From assembly GCA_951213105.1 (NCBI GenBank), contig OX578147.1, positions 127,492,322 through 127,556,321 of the forward strand: a stretch of 64,000 bases of DNA, written 5' to 3'. A program made the position numbers and the translations under genes. The notes beneath the pieces were generated by a model, which was not told where the DNA came from, searched no databases, and worked only from the letters and a program-made list of their open reading frames with translations. Origin of the DNA: Amaurobius ferox (Eukaryota > Arthropoda > Arachnida > Araneae > Amaurobiidae). Each line of letters starts with the position of its first letter. Position 1 is the stretch's first letter. Below are positions 12,638 to 23,367 of this stretch, in pieces.

Positions 12638-12775
12638 ATTTGGTGCTAAAGCGATCAAATCATTTGGTGCAAAAGCGATCAAATTGCTAAAGCGAACAAA
12701 TCATTTGGTGCTGAAGCGATCAAATCATTTGGTGTTAAAGCGATCTCATGGTTTAGTGCAAAAACAATCACGTTG
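12638..12775 (+). repeat. Minisatellite, ~24-bp unit
   Basis: Repeats of 'gcgatcaaatcatttggtgc' with spacing of about 24 bp and some drift, roughly five copies. It is open in one frame but only because of the repeat. It is intronic to the minus-strand gene. Confidence 0.7.
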
Positions 12776-13336
12776 TTAAATGCAGCAATATTGAATCGTC
12801 TTCATTTTGCAAACATTTGAAAATTACCCTTTACGTGCATAAAAAGTGTATAAATGATAATTGCTCTCCGTCTAATGGCTCCTTTAATGTTTCGGGTGAG
12901 TCGAGCTGCTTGGATAGTGTAACCTACTTCTCACACAATCGAAGTCGTACAGAACTTTACCCTCCAAGGTACATCAGTAAGTATTTCGTTTATGTTCATA
13001 ATAAGTAAGCTGAATAGTTAATAACTCTCTTGTGGTTATCTATACTTCATCTTACAATATTGTTAGTTCTCTTGCACTGACGAAGGGGATTCAACTTATC
13101 CTTGAAACACTGTATGCTGCGTTATTTGCGCTTATTTCCATTGTTCAAGTTTTCCCTTTCCTTAACATGAATTTTATTAGTAAAAATAGCACAATAATTT
13201 TTTTTATATTTTTGTTGTCTATTAATATGTTTTATTTCCTCACCATCTAAATTCTAAAATATTTATATGTTAAATACCGCTCAATTTCAACTTTCCTAAC
13301 TTTCTCGATATTTTTTAAACAGAAACAACACATAAA

Positions 13337-14821
13337 AAGCCTATCCGTAAGATTCTATGCACAACTTTAAGCTTTAACTTTAGGCTATTTTTTACTCCAA
13401 CAGATAAACGACAAATAAAAAACATAGCCATAAAATGCTATGCTCAACTTTAAGGTTTAACTTTAGGCTATTTTTTACTACAACAGATAAACAACAAATA
13501 ATAAACATAGCCATAAAATGCTATGCACAACTTTAAGGTTAAACTTTAGGCTATTTTTTACTCCAACAGATAAACAACAAATAGAAAACATAGCCATAAA
13601 ATGCTAAGCACAACTTTAAGGTTAAACTTTAGGCTATTTTTTACTACAACAGATAAACAACAAATAAAAATCTGATGTGGGCAGCACATGACTTTCCCTG
13701 CAGACTTATATCCACGTTCTCTTTATTTCAATTAAATTTAATTCACTTTTAATTCAATTTTCGTTCTCATTTGATAACTGAACTTATTTTTAAAGGTGGC
13801 GTGGAGAAAACACGAAAAAACTAATATATCTCGAGAACGGCTAGTCGTAGTGTAATGGGGTTGGTCTTATTCTTTTCTTCGTTAAAAATTACGTATTAAA
13901 CAAGCATTTAATGGATATATCTGAGTATACGTAGCTTTTTAGTTTAGATATTAACAATTTTTGCGGGCCATTCTGCAAAAAAAGGCAGGTCATTTTTTTC
14001 TGAATCGCACCAAAATCTAATCAGCACCAGGGTGACTTATACGTGACTCATCTACCGAATTTTGTGAAATTCGGTCCACTAGTTTTTCAGCTAAAGTGGA
14101 TACAAGCTTTTGCGGGCCATTTCGCAAAAATAGGCGGGTTCTTTTATCCCGAAAAAGTGACTTACCTACAAAATTTTGTGAAATTCGGTGTATTAGATTT
14201 TTAGTTAGAGTGGATACAAAATCTGCACAGACAGACAAACACACAGAGAGACACACAGACACACACACAGACGTCACGCTAAAAATGGTTTTTTCGTATT
14301 CTATAGGTCTCGAAACGTGTAGATCCGACGAAAACTCGAGTTGCGATTTTCGACATGATTCCAATACTTTCCCTATACATTACCATGTATTGCAGGGAAA
14401 GTAAAAAACATGGCCATAAAATGCTATGCACAACTTTAAGTTTAACTTTAGGCTATTTTTACTACAACAGATAAACAACAAATAAAAAACATAGCCATAA
14501 AATGCTATGTACAACATTAAGGTTTAACTTTAGGCTATTTTTTACTCCAACAGATAAACAACAAATAAAAAACATAGCCATAAAATGCTATGCACAACTT
14601 TAAGGTTTAACTTTAGGCTATTTTTTACTGCAACAGATAAACAACAAATAAAAACATAGCCATGAAATGTTATGCACAACTTTAAGGTTTAGCTTTAGGC
14701 TATTTTTCACTACAACAAATAAACAACAAATAAAAAACATAGTCATAAAATGCTATGCACAACTTTAAGGTTTAACTTTAGGCTAATTTTTACTCCAACA
14801 GATAAACAACAAATAAAAAGA
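13337..14821 (+). repeat. 83-bp tandem satellite, ~10 units, split by an element
   Basis: The unit contains 'catagccataaaatgctatg', 'ctttaaggtttaacttta' and 'caacagataaacaacaaata'. 'catagcca' starts at 13423, 13506 and 13589, then at 14409, 14490, 14573, 14655 and 14738, so the period is 81-83 bp. The gap between 13589 and 14409 is explained by a 732-bp element at 13671-14402 inserted in an A-run of one unit. Each unit holds a short imperfect inverted repeat (catag...ctatg). Located in the intron upstream of exon 6. Confidence 0.85.
13671..14402 (+). mobile_element. Hairpin-ended short element, family 2 (intact copy, 732 bp)
   Basis: It starts 'tctgatgtgggcagcacatg' then 'actttccctgcag'. It ends 'actttccctatacatta' and 'ccatgtattgcagggaaagt', so a subterminal inverted repeat (actttccctgca) and a 3' hairpin are present. 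The interior carries 'tatctcgagaacggct', 'gcgggccatttcgcaaaa' twice and a CA/GA-rich microsatellite. It sits in an A-run: five A on the left, six A on the right, six A in the empty satellite units. No coding capacity. The layout resembles Helentron-associated elements. Confidence 0.75.
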
Positions 14822-14871
14822 AGCTGTAGAGATTTTAAAATTCAAAATAAGAAGAAATTTGTTGCACTTAC

Positions 14872-14958
14872 CATAACCATATCCATTGCCCCCATATCCA
14901 TTGCCCCCATATCCATTGTCACCATATTCATTGTCAACATATGCATTGTCACCATATC
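14872..14958 (-). CDS. Candidate exon 5: Gly/Tyr/Asn repeat exon of the minus-strand gene
   Basis: It lies between the acceptor 'cccctttcag' and the donor 'G|gtaagtgc', both strong. It is 87 nt and phase 1 at both ends. The DNA is a 15-bp minisatellite that stays in frame and encodes five-residue repeats (YGDNA, YVDNE, YGDNG, YGGNG, YGGNG, then YGY). Such repeats are typical of secreted or matrix proteins. It joins in frame with exon 4 upstream and exon 6 downstream. Repeat number could vary without breaking the frame. Confidence 0.65.
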
Positions 14959-15201
14959 CTGAAAGGGGATGAGATTTGGGCCACATAAAATTATCCCTAT
15001 ATTTTTCAGGCAGAACTAAATGAAAGAAAATGAGCTTGTTAATACAAACATTAGCAATTTTTTTAACAAGAAAGATCGATCATGCATAAAGCATTGATTA
15101 TGAAATTCCAACTGAAAAGCAATTTTGTTTAAACATCTCTAAAATGCGCTACGTTCAGCACTGAGATTTTTTAAATTATCACAGTACTACAATAATTTAT
15201 T

Positions 15202-16113
15202 ACTTTCCTTATATACATAGTATAATGTATAAGGAAAATATTGTGACGGGGTCGAAAATTCGAATTCGAGTTTTCGACGAGAGAGCACGTTTCAAGCATC
15301 CCTGATCACGAATCGAACATTTTTGAGGTGATGTGTGTGTGTGTGTGTCAGTGAGTCTGTGGAGACGATATCTCACGAACGAATGGAGCGATTCGAATGA
15401 AATTTGGTACAAAAATTACATTCCGTAAATACTGGAAGCCTATTGTTGTTAAACACAATCGAATATTTAGAAACCCCCCCCCCCCTAAATTTTCAAGTGA
15501 AATTTTGAAAAAATTATCAAAATATTAAAACCTTTAATAAAGTTACGCAAATAGACATTTCTTATGTAATTTTTTTTTTAGAAAACGATTGACATAAACT
15601 TTGAAAAGCTAGCACGAACCGTTCTCGAGATATTGCACATTTTTCAAATAAATTTATCAAAAAATCCCATAAATTAAAAACAAATATTAACTGTTGAGAA
15701 ACAAGTTCACTTTTCATATGTAATATAATGCGATAAATTGGGTGACATCATTCTCGTGAATCTAACTCGTTCCATTCATGAGAAAAGATACTTTGAGTCA
15801 TACTTTTGTATTTGAACGCCAATAGTCATTTATCTGCTATAAGAATAACTTGTTTCTCCGTACATAACGCTTGGCGAGATTTTTGGCTGGATGTCGCCAA
15901 CTTGTCTACTTTTTAATGTTGCCATATTAACAAAAATCTAGCCAAATGGATAAAAATGACGCTAAATCAAAGAAAATATCGACTCATTGACGAAAATTCA
16001 ATATCTTAGAAAGAATATAAGTATCTACTATAAGAATAATCTATTTGTTTTTACTGTAAAAGTAGTAAATTCATTGCATTATATAAGAAAAGTCACGTGC
16101 TGCCCACATCAGA
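15202..16113 (-). mobile_element. Hairpin-ended short element, family 1, inverted copy
   Basis: Read on the minus strand it begins 'tctgatgtgggcagcacgtg' (16113 downward) and ends in the hairpin 'ccttatacatt...ataaggaaagt'. It holds the 'gccaaatggataaaaatgac' module, 'tatctcgagaacggttc' and a CA microsatellite. Nested in a family 3 copy. Confidence 0.75.
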
Positions 16114-16600
16114 TTTTTATACTTAGAAACTTAAAACTTCATCAAAAACGGCAATGCTATAAATCGTCTTCTCTATACAAAATCAATTAATATTTCATTT
16201 ATATCACTTATATTCCAGACTGAAGAGTTAAATAATTTTGCAAGGAAAACTTCAGCAATTCTTATACAACTCATGTTACAATCGCTCAATGTTTACTCAC
16301 TCAATCTTTACATTCTACGTGCTATAGGAATTAGGCTTCGTTGTAAGAATAATCATAGGGATAATTTAAAGTCAAATATATTATAATTGAGTTGGCATAT
16401 AATTTAGATGCACAGATAATATCTAAAAATAAAGCGGTTTTATGACATAGATGCAACACTAAATTTAAATTTAAGCGATCTTTAAATATCACGATTTTTA
16501 CACAGGAAAAAAGAAAATACCATATTTTATTTCAAAATGAGTCTCGTGATCTCTTCATATAATATAGGAGTCATTATTATTTCAATTTATATTTAAAGAA

Positions 16601-17530
16601 TCTGATGTGGGCAACACATGACTTTCCTTATATAATGCAATGAATTTACTACTTTTACAGATAAAAAAATGTTATTTTTATAGTAGATACTTATATTCTT
16701 TCCAAGATATTGAATTTTCTTCAATGAGTCGTCATTTTCATTGATTTAGCGTCGTTTTTATCCATTTGGCCAGATTTTCGTTAATTTGGCAACATTTGAA
16801 AAAGTCGCCAAGTTGGCGACATTCCGCCAAATTCGTCGTCAAAATCTCGCCAAGCGTTATCGACGGAGAAATAAGTTATTCTTACAGCAGATAAATGACT
16901 ATAGGCGTTCAAATACAAAAGTATTACTCAAACTATCTTTCTTCATGAATGGAACGAGCTAGATCCTCGAGATGATGTCGCCAAATTTATCGCATCCTAT
17001 TACATATGAAAAGTGAACATGTTTCTTAATAGGAAATATTTTCTTTTTATTTTATATGACTTTTTGATAATTTTTTTTTAAAATGTGCAATATCTCGAGA
17101 ACGGTTCATGTTAACGTTCTGAAATTTATGTCAATCGTTTTCTAATGAAAAATTACATAAGAAATGTCTATTTGCGTAACTTTATTAGCGGTTTTGATTT
17201 TTTGTCGATTTTTTCCAAATTTCACTCGAAAATTTAGGGGGGTTCTGAGCATTCGATTGCATATAAAAACAATAGGTTTCCAGTGTTTACGGATTGTGAT
17301 TTTTGTACCAAATTTCGTTCAAATCGGTCCATTCGTTCGTCAGTTATCGTCTCCACAGACTCACTGACACACACACACACACACTTTCACACACACACAC
17401 AGACATCACTTCAAAAATGTTTTATTCGTGATCAGAGATACTTGAAACGTGCTCTCCCGTCGAAAACTCGAATTCGAATTTTCGACCCCGTCACAATACT
17501 TTCCTTATACATTATGTATATAAGGAAAGT
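16601..17530 (+). mobile_element. Hairpin-ended short element, family 1, complete copy
   Basis: It starts 'tctgatgtgggcaacacatg' and then 'actttccttatataatg'. It ends 'actttccttatacatta' followed by 'tgtatataaggaaagt'. It contains a CA-rich tract at 17360-17400. It is inserted in an A-rich site of the family 3 copy; the empty site is visible at about 24845-24860. Non-coding. Confidence 0.75.
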
Positions 17531-18097
17531 AAAAACTACCTAACATATTTTGAGGAAAAAAAGTTTTTACATATTTTACGTGGTAATTTAAATATTTCCT
17601 AAAATTTTCAAAGTAATTTGTAAATTTTAACTCCGTTTAAAAGATGTTTGAAAAATTCTGTCCAATAGGGTTCAATATATTTCATTTTTTTCTACCCGGG
17701 TTAAATTCGAAACTAATTGGATAATAATATTCAGTTTCATTTCCATATGTCCCACAGACTGTCTCAACATACTTAAATTTCATTTTGATAAAGTCATTTT
17801 TACGGAAGGACATTTTTATGGACAGGCAGATAAAATGAACAATGTCATACACACTTTACAACTACGTCGAAAAGTGTTAAAAACAATGACAATCAATACC
17901 ATTCTAAGGACTGAATAAAGACATATGCCGATAATCTAAATTTCGTTATTCCCAGTTGTTGCATTTTAAGCTGATAGCAAGACTCTTAACTTCAAAATGG
18001 AGAAATATCCCCCGATGACTTCACGATAATTAATGACAGACTTGACTGTTAAATATAATGGAATTTGGATGCGATGGTTTTAAAGCTATGGTGGATA

Positions 18098-18694
18098 TGT
18101 TACCGCTAAAGCTCGAAAGCCGTTAATGTGCACATTACTTAGCTAATCTGCAGATTAACTGATTTGCTCCGTTAACGTGCGGAATCAAGATCCCGCATTT
18201 TTTCTAGGTAATGTGCACATTAACGGCTTCTGTATCGTTAAAGTTCAAAAGTTTGTTTCTCTCATTTCCTTTCCCTACTCCTTCCCCCTCCACTTTTAGT
18301 TTGGTTTCGCCAGCGTCTTTTCGTCGCCGGTTGTTTTTATTTCTCATAATTTGCGTCGGCTACCAGTGCGTAGCATAGCTAATTCTGTTTTCAAATTCGT
18401 TTCTGCCTGTTAGCGCGTGAATTTGTGTCGTGATTTTTTTTAAAGCAGATAAATTTAGCTCCTAGTATGCAAGCAAGCACCAAATTGTATTAACTTAATT
18501 CTTTAGAAACGCTGCTGTTGTTCCAGCAAAGATCTTACTTTCACTTTAACGAGTGCCTAGTAGGTAATTTGCAGATTACCTAAGTAATTTGAGAAATGAA
18601 GCAATTTTCCGCACTTTAACGGATCACCCTAGTTAATATGCACATTACCTAGATAATCTGTAGAATAAGTGATTTCTGCACTCTAGCGGTAACA
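18098..18694. mobile_element. TIR DNA element with 4-bp target duplication
   Basis: Ends are TGTTACCGCTA ... TAGCGGTAACA (11-bp inverted repeat), flanked by GATA on both sides (18094-18097 and 18695-18698). The inside repeats palindromic 'aatgtgcacatta' and 'taatctgcagatta' motifs at both ends. 597 bp with no transposase, so non-autonomous. Superfamily unassigned; a 4-bp duplication is compatible with Academ or Sola-like elements but not proof. Confidence 0.7.
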
Positions 18695-19564
18695 GATACA
18701 TATATTTAGAGACAGTCTAGAATGGCTAAAACGTGCAAATCCGTCCAACAGTCCGGTTTAAATTCTCAATCCACTTTCAATATTTCCCTTATATAGGCAT
18801 ATCTCACACGTATGATATGTTACGTTCCAGACCACTGTCGTAATCTAAGAGGATAGAATATATGTTTCATCCTCCCAGGTCGTAACTAGAAAATCGTTGC
18901 AGCTTAAAGCAATGCATCATGCATGCTAGCATTTTTACTTATTTACGCCATACTGCAATCATCATTCGGATGTACTTTACGTATGTTTTACATACATGCC
19001 TTACGTATTTAAAATATCTATGTATAAAAAATATTTAAATAAAAAATATTTAAATATAAAGTATTATAATATAAAATATTTACGTATAAAAAATATGGAG
19101 TACTGGGGCTGTCAAATGCAAAATGGAGACAAATATTTATTGCAGCAAAGCGAAAGGTAGAGGAATGTCTGCATCGAATGTTGAATTGTTATTTATGGCT
19201 AAAAGTTTCGCGGATTTAGATGGCTTTGTTTTAACAATAGATGGGATGAGAGGGTAATATGGTACTGACGCTGTAGCAGGGAAATGGTCCATCAAAACTT
19301 TTAATGGCTGCTGGGGTGATTTGTTCTTTTAAGAGAGGGAATGCTGAAGGTGTGGGTTTGTCTATATCAAATGTTTCTTGGTTGAAAATTAAGATGGACG
19401 TATTGAAGAAATGGAGTAGGATGGCGTTCAGTACACATTGTTGCTTTATCGGGGCTTTGGCTTGATGGTCGATCAGAACTGTCAGTGAGTGCTAACCTCT
19501 TGTAATGACAGATAATGCTGAAGGTGAGGCACTGTCTATATCACATGTTGACTCATCATCTAAT

Positions 19565-20126
19565 GATGTTATTATATAGGGCAATTTTTATTGCCGAACT
19601 TCGGCAATTCCGTCCGTCAATCATACTATAGACCCCTCCTCTTTAACAGGCCTCTTCTCTCTAATGCCGCCGATTTCATTCCAGAAAGCATTCTTTAGTC
19701 TGTTTTTCGTATTATTTGAATCTTTTATATCCTAAAGATGTCTGTAATTTGATAAAAGTTCTATTATTTTTTTCCATCTTTAAATTCTAACGTAGTAGAG
19801 CTGCTTCGATGTCCTTACATTACAGTCGCCATCGCCATCTTGAATACAAATGAGGAAAAGAAAGGCGGAGCGGAGTGACGTTCAATCTTATCGTCCTCTA
19901 ATTGGTTCGCCGCTCAGAAATTGAGCAATTTTTATTATCGAGTACGAAAGAACTGCGGCAATTCAATTTTCTTATTGAAATGTATGGTGTTGCGATTTCT
20001 TCTCATTGAAATGTATGGTGTTGCGATTTCTTCTCATTGAAATGTATGGTGTTGCGATTTCTTCTCATTGAAATGTATGGTGTTGCTGAGAAATTGCTGA
20101 ACGGAATTGCTCCGTGGAATAACACC
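19565..20126. mobile_element. TIR DNA element, copy 1 (ggtgttatt family)
   Basis: The ends match the better-preserved copy at 57418-58243: 'gatgttattatatagggcaa' on the left and 'ccgtggaataacacc' on the right. Sub-ends carry 'ttgccgaacttcggcaatt'. The middle has 'aaaggcggagcggagtgacg'. It contains a 31-bp tandem repeat at 19976-20098. No transposase. Confidence 0.7.
19976..20098 (+). repeat. 31-bp tandem repeat, ~4 copies
   Basis: 'tgaaatgtatggtgttgcga' plus 11 bases starts at 19976, 20007, 20038 and 20069. It lies inside the TIR element. The copy of that element at 57418-58243 has only one unit here, so the expansion is local. Confidence 0.9.
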
Positions 20127-20722
20127 ATTAGTCTAAAGTTTCTCTGTTGGAGATTGGGGCGTATCGAAGAAATGGATGTAGTAGGAGTAGGGCATTGGAA
20201 AGACATTGATGCCTCTTCAGGGATTTATTTGGTTTGATGTTTTAGTAGAACTTTCAGTGGGTGCTGGTCTTTTTTTTTTTAGAGAAAAAATGGTTAAGCA
20301 GAGAGACTGTCTACATCAAATGTTGGAATTTCCATCTAAAGCTGAACTTTCTTTAGTTGGAGATTGTCGTGGTCTTATTATAGCAATGGATGAAGTAAAG
20401 TAAAGCATTGGACATTCATGCTCAAGCTAGAATTTGGGTTGATGTTTGATTTAGGACTTTTAGACCTGAAGTACCTCTGTACCGAATTTCTTTGCTGATC
20501 TAAACTTCAAATTTCCTGACAGGAAGACAAACATCTTCTTTTATTATGTAAGACATATGTTTTCCTCAGATGTGCATTTAGTTTGTTTACACTAATTTGA
20601 GCGAAATTTTGTAAAAGTTTAAATCTTTTTAAATATGCATAGTTGCTTCATTACGATAGATGTAACACACATAGAATATAATTTTCAAACATCTTAGAAA
20701 CAGTTCACATCCTTTTACTCAC

Positions 20723-20791
20723 TTCTTTGTCTCTGTGCGTGGTCTCGATTTTCATACTCTTTATAGTTGCTTGGTTTCATTAGATTTAAAG
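20723..20791 (-). CDS. Candidate exon 4: Asn-Tyr-Lys-Glu exon, copy b
   Basis: It lies between the acceptor 'tttattttag' and the donor 'A|gtgagtaa'. It is 69 nt and phase 1 at both ends. It encodes LNLMKPSNYKEYENRDHAQR plus two more residues. It is clearly related to the exon at 26450-26497: both have NLM...NYKE and end QR, and the flanking intron DNA is also related over several hundred bases. It is therefore one of two duplicated exons. The extra residues here come from a longer 3' part. Hydrophilic; no known domain. Confidence 0.6.
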
Positions 20792-21168
20792 CTAAAATAA
20801 AAAAAATATGAAAAGAAATTATAAATAAATACATCTTAGAAAGAGCAATCGTACTCATAGTTTTGGTCAAATGTAGTAGAATGCATATTATTTGAATTTC
20901 ATTTATAAATATTTCTAGGTTATAATAACTGCTACTTATTCCTTTTCATACTGTTGTATAGAGAAAGCAATACTTTTCAAATACTTTAGAAATCTTGATT
21001 TTGAAGAATAAGTACGTTTCAAAAAATTCAAAAGCCATTTCGAACATTTTTCGAAACATGTTCGCATGAGTGTGTGTGTGTGTGTGGAACCGATTTAAAA
21101 ACGTTACATGCGGGAAAACGCAATACACGGTAACCTCTATTTTAACTCGTATATAAAAAGAAAAAAAA

Positions 21169-22101
21169 TCTGATGTGGGCAACACATGACTTTCCCTATA
21201 TAATGCAATGAATTTACTATTTTTACAGTTAAAAAAAATGTTATTCTTATAGTAGATAATTATATTTTTTCCAAGATATTGAATGTTCGTCAATTAGTCA
21301 TCATTTTCATTGATTTAGAGTCATTTTTATCAATTTGGCGAGATTTTTGTTAATTTGGCAACAATTAAAAATGTCGCCAAGTTGGCGACATTTCGCCAAA
21401 TTCGTCGCTAAAATCTCGCCAAGCGTTATGGACGGAGAAATAAGTTATTCTTACAGCAGATAAATGACTATTGGCGTTCAAATACAAAAGTATTACTCAA
21501 AGTATCTTTTTTCATGAATGGAACGAGCTAGATTCACGAGAATAATGTCACCAAATTTATCGCATGGTATTACATATGAAAAGTGAACATGTTTATCAGT
21601 AGGAAATATATTTTTTTTATTATATATAACTTTTTGATATTTTTTTTGAAAAATGTGCAATATCTCGAGAACGGTTCATGTTAGCGTTCTAAAATTTATG
21701 TCAATCGTTTTCTAATGAAAAATTACATAAGAAATATCTATTTGCGTAACTTTATTAGCGGTTTTGATTTTTTGACGATTTTTTCAAAATTTCACACGAA
21801 AATTTATGGGGGTTCTAAACATTCGATTGCGTATAAAAACAATAGGCTTCCAGTGTTTACGGATTATGATTTTTGTACCAAATTTCGTTCGAAGCGGTCC
21901 ATTCGTTCGTCAGTTATCGTTCTCCACAGACTCACTGACACACACACACACACATACTTTCACACACACACAGACATCACTTCAAAAATGTTTGATTCGT
22001 GATCAGGGATGCTTGAAACGTGCTTTCCCGTCGAAAACTCGAATTCGAATTTTCGACCCCGTCACAATACTTTCCTTATACATTATGTATATAAGGAAAG
22101 T
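21169..22101 (+). mobile_element. Hairpin-ended short element, family 1, complete copy
   Basis: Starts 'tctgatgtgggcaacacatg'; ends 'ttatgtatataaggaaagt'. Contains CA tracts at 21938-21975 and 'tatctcgagaacggttc'. Inserted in an A-rich site of the duplicated intron segment, whose uninterrupted form is seen at about 26880-26900. Confidence 0.75.
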
Positions 22102-22102
22102 A

Positions 22103-22640
22103 ATAAGTAAAGAAATGTATATGCCACTCATCAAATTTTACTTTCTTGTTCAAAGTTTAATTTTTTGATTCTTGTAGAAAAATTTCAATTTTTTAAAAAA
22201 TGTCCAATCCCTTATAATTTAGTGAATTTCTAAATTAAATTTGCTAATAAAGTTGGAATTTTTATCTAAAGCTAAACTTTCTTTGGTTGGAGATTCAGAT
22301 GGGCTTTTTGAAGCAATGGATGAAGTAAAATAGGACATTGGACATTGATGCCCCAGCAAGGGCTTGGTTTGATGTTTGATTTAGGACTTTCATTGGATGC
22401 TGATCTTTTTTAAAAGAGAGGAAATGCTGCAGGATAGAGACTGTCTACATTAAATGCTGAATGATCACCTAAGGCTAAACATTTCTTGGTTGAACAGCGA
22501 AATGCGCATGTTGAAGCAATGGATGGAGTAAGGCATTGGATAACCATTGATGTTCTAGCAAGGCTTTGCCTTAATGGTCGAAGAAGACTTTCAAAATGCA
22601 CTGGTCTTTTTTTCTAAAGAACATAACAAAAGTGGTATGC
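22103..22640 (+). repeat. Partial copy of the duplicated intron segment
   Basis: 22103-22250 matches 26058-26190 and 26898-27060 ('aaatgtatatgccactcatc', 'aaaaatgtc'). 22250-22400 matches 20326-20460 ('gttggaatttttatctaaag'). It then runs into the degenerate tandem repeat. No exon copy is visible here. Confidence 0.5.
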
Positions 22641-23367
22641 ACAGTAATCTGCCTTTTATTACCTGTGGAGATTTCGGCGTAACTGGCATAATCTCATATT
22701 AAGCTGTTTCATTTTTTAGCTTCTTTCAAAATCCCTATCATGTTTCTCAAAAAATACCCATACCAATTTCAATATACCTGTAGGTCAGTTCCACTGTAAT
22801 TGACGTAACAATCAATACAAGATTTATGGCTTCTTTATATACCAGGAAACATTTACTAACAAGAAAGATCAATCATACATAATGCATTGATTATGAAACA
22901 CTTTCCAAATGAAACGCAACTTTTTAAACATTTCTAAAATGCAATACATTCAGCGGTGATAGTTTTTTAATTATCAAACTACAATAATTTATTTTGTTTG
23001 AAAACTTCATCGAAAAAAAATTAACTTTATGCATATGAAATTATTGAAATATAAATCGTCTGGATCTCTTTGTAAAAGAAGTGAATATTTTATTCATACA
23101 CTTTTATTCCAGATTCCAGAGTTAAATAATTTTGCGTAAAAAAATTCATCAATTCTCATACAACTCATTTTGCAATCACTTGTTTACATTCTACATCCTT
23201 TAAAATTAAGAGCTTTGTTATAGAAATAATCAAAGTTTGGTGATCATTTAAACTCAAAATATTGTAATTGCGTTGACACCGAATGTAGATGCACAGAAAA
23301 TGCGCAAACATAAAGCGGTTTTAGGACGGATGCAACATTAAATATAAATTTAAAAGAACTTTAAGTA

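Larger units (their letters stand above)
15065..17878 (+). mobile_element. Family 3 element interrupted by two family 1 elements
   Basis: The 5' end 'aacaagaaagatcgatcatg' starts at 15065 and runs to about 15200. Family 3 sequence resumes at about 16120-16600 and again at 17531-17878, ending in 'aaaagtgtt'. The order matches the copy at 22858-25212. The two gaps are filled exactly by family 1 copies in opposite orientations (15202-16113 and 16601-17530). Confidence 0.7.
19110..20460 (+). repeat. Degenerate ~170-195-bp tandem repeats
   Basis: The phrase 'gtctatatcaaatgtt' and variants occur at about 19167, 19361, 19529 and 20308, and again at 22442. Each is followed by 'ttggttgaaa/ttagttggagat', 'aagaaatgga(g)t' and 'ggctttggct' phrases. 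The array is interrupted by a TIR element at 19565-20126. Intronic and non-coding; an old decayed satellite. Confidence 0.5.

Noticed and set aside
12817..13008. Possible plus-strand exon with two Cys ending at 'catca|gtaagt'
   Set aside because: The donor is fair, but no convincing acceptor, partner exon or family resemblance was found, and it lies inside the minus-strand gene.
13337..14821. CRISPR-like array
   Set aside because: The repeats are contiguous 83-bp units without unique spacers, in an animal genome; it is a satellite.
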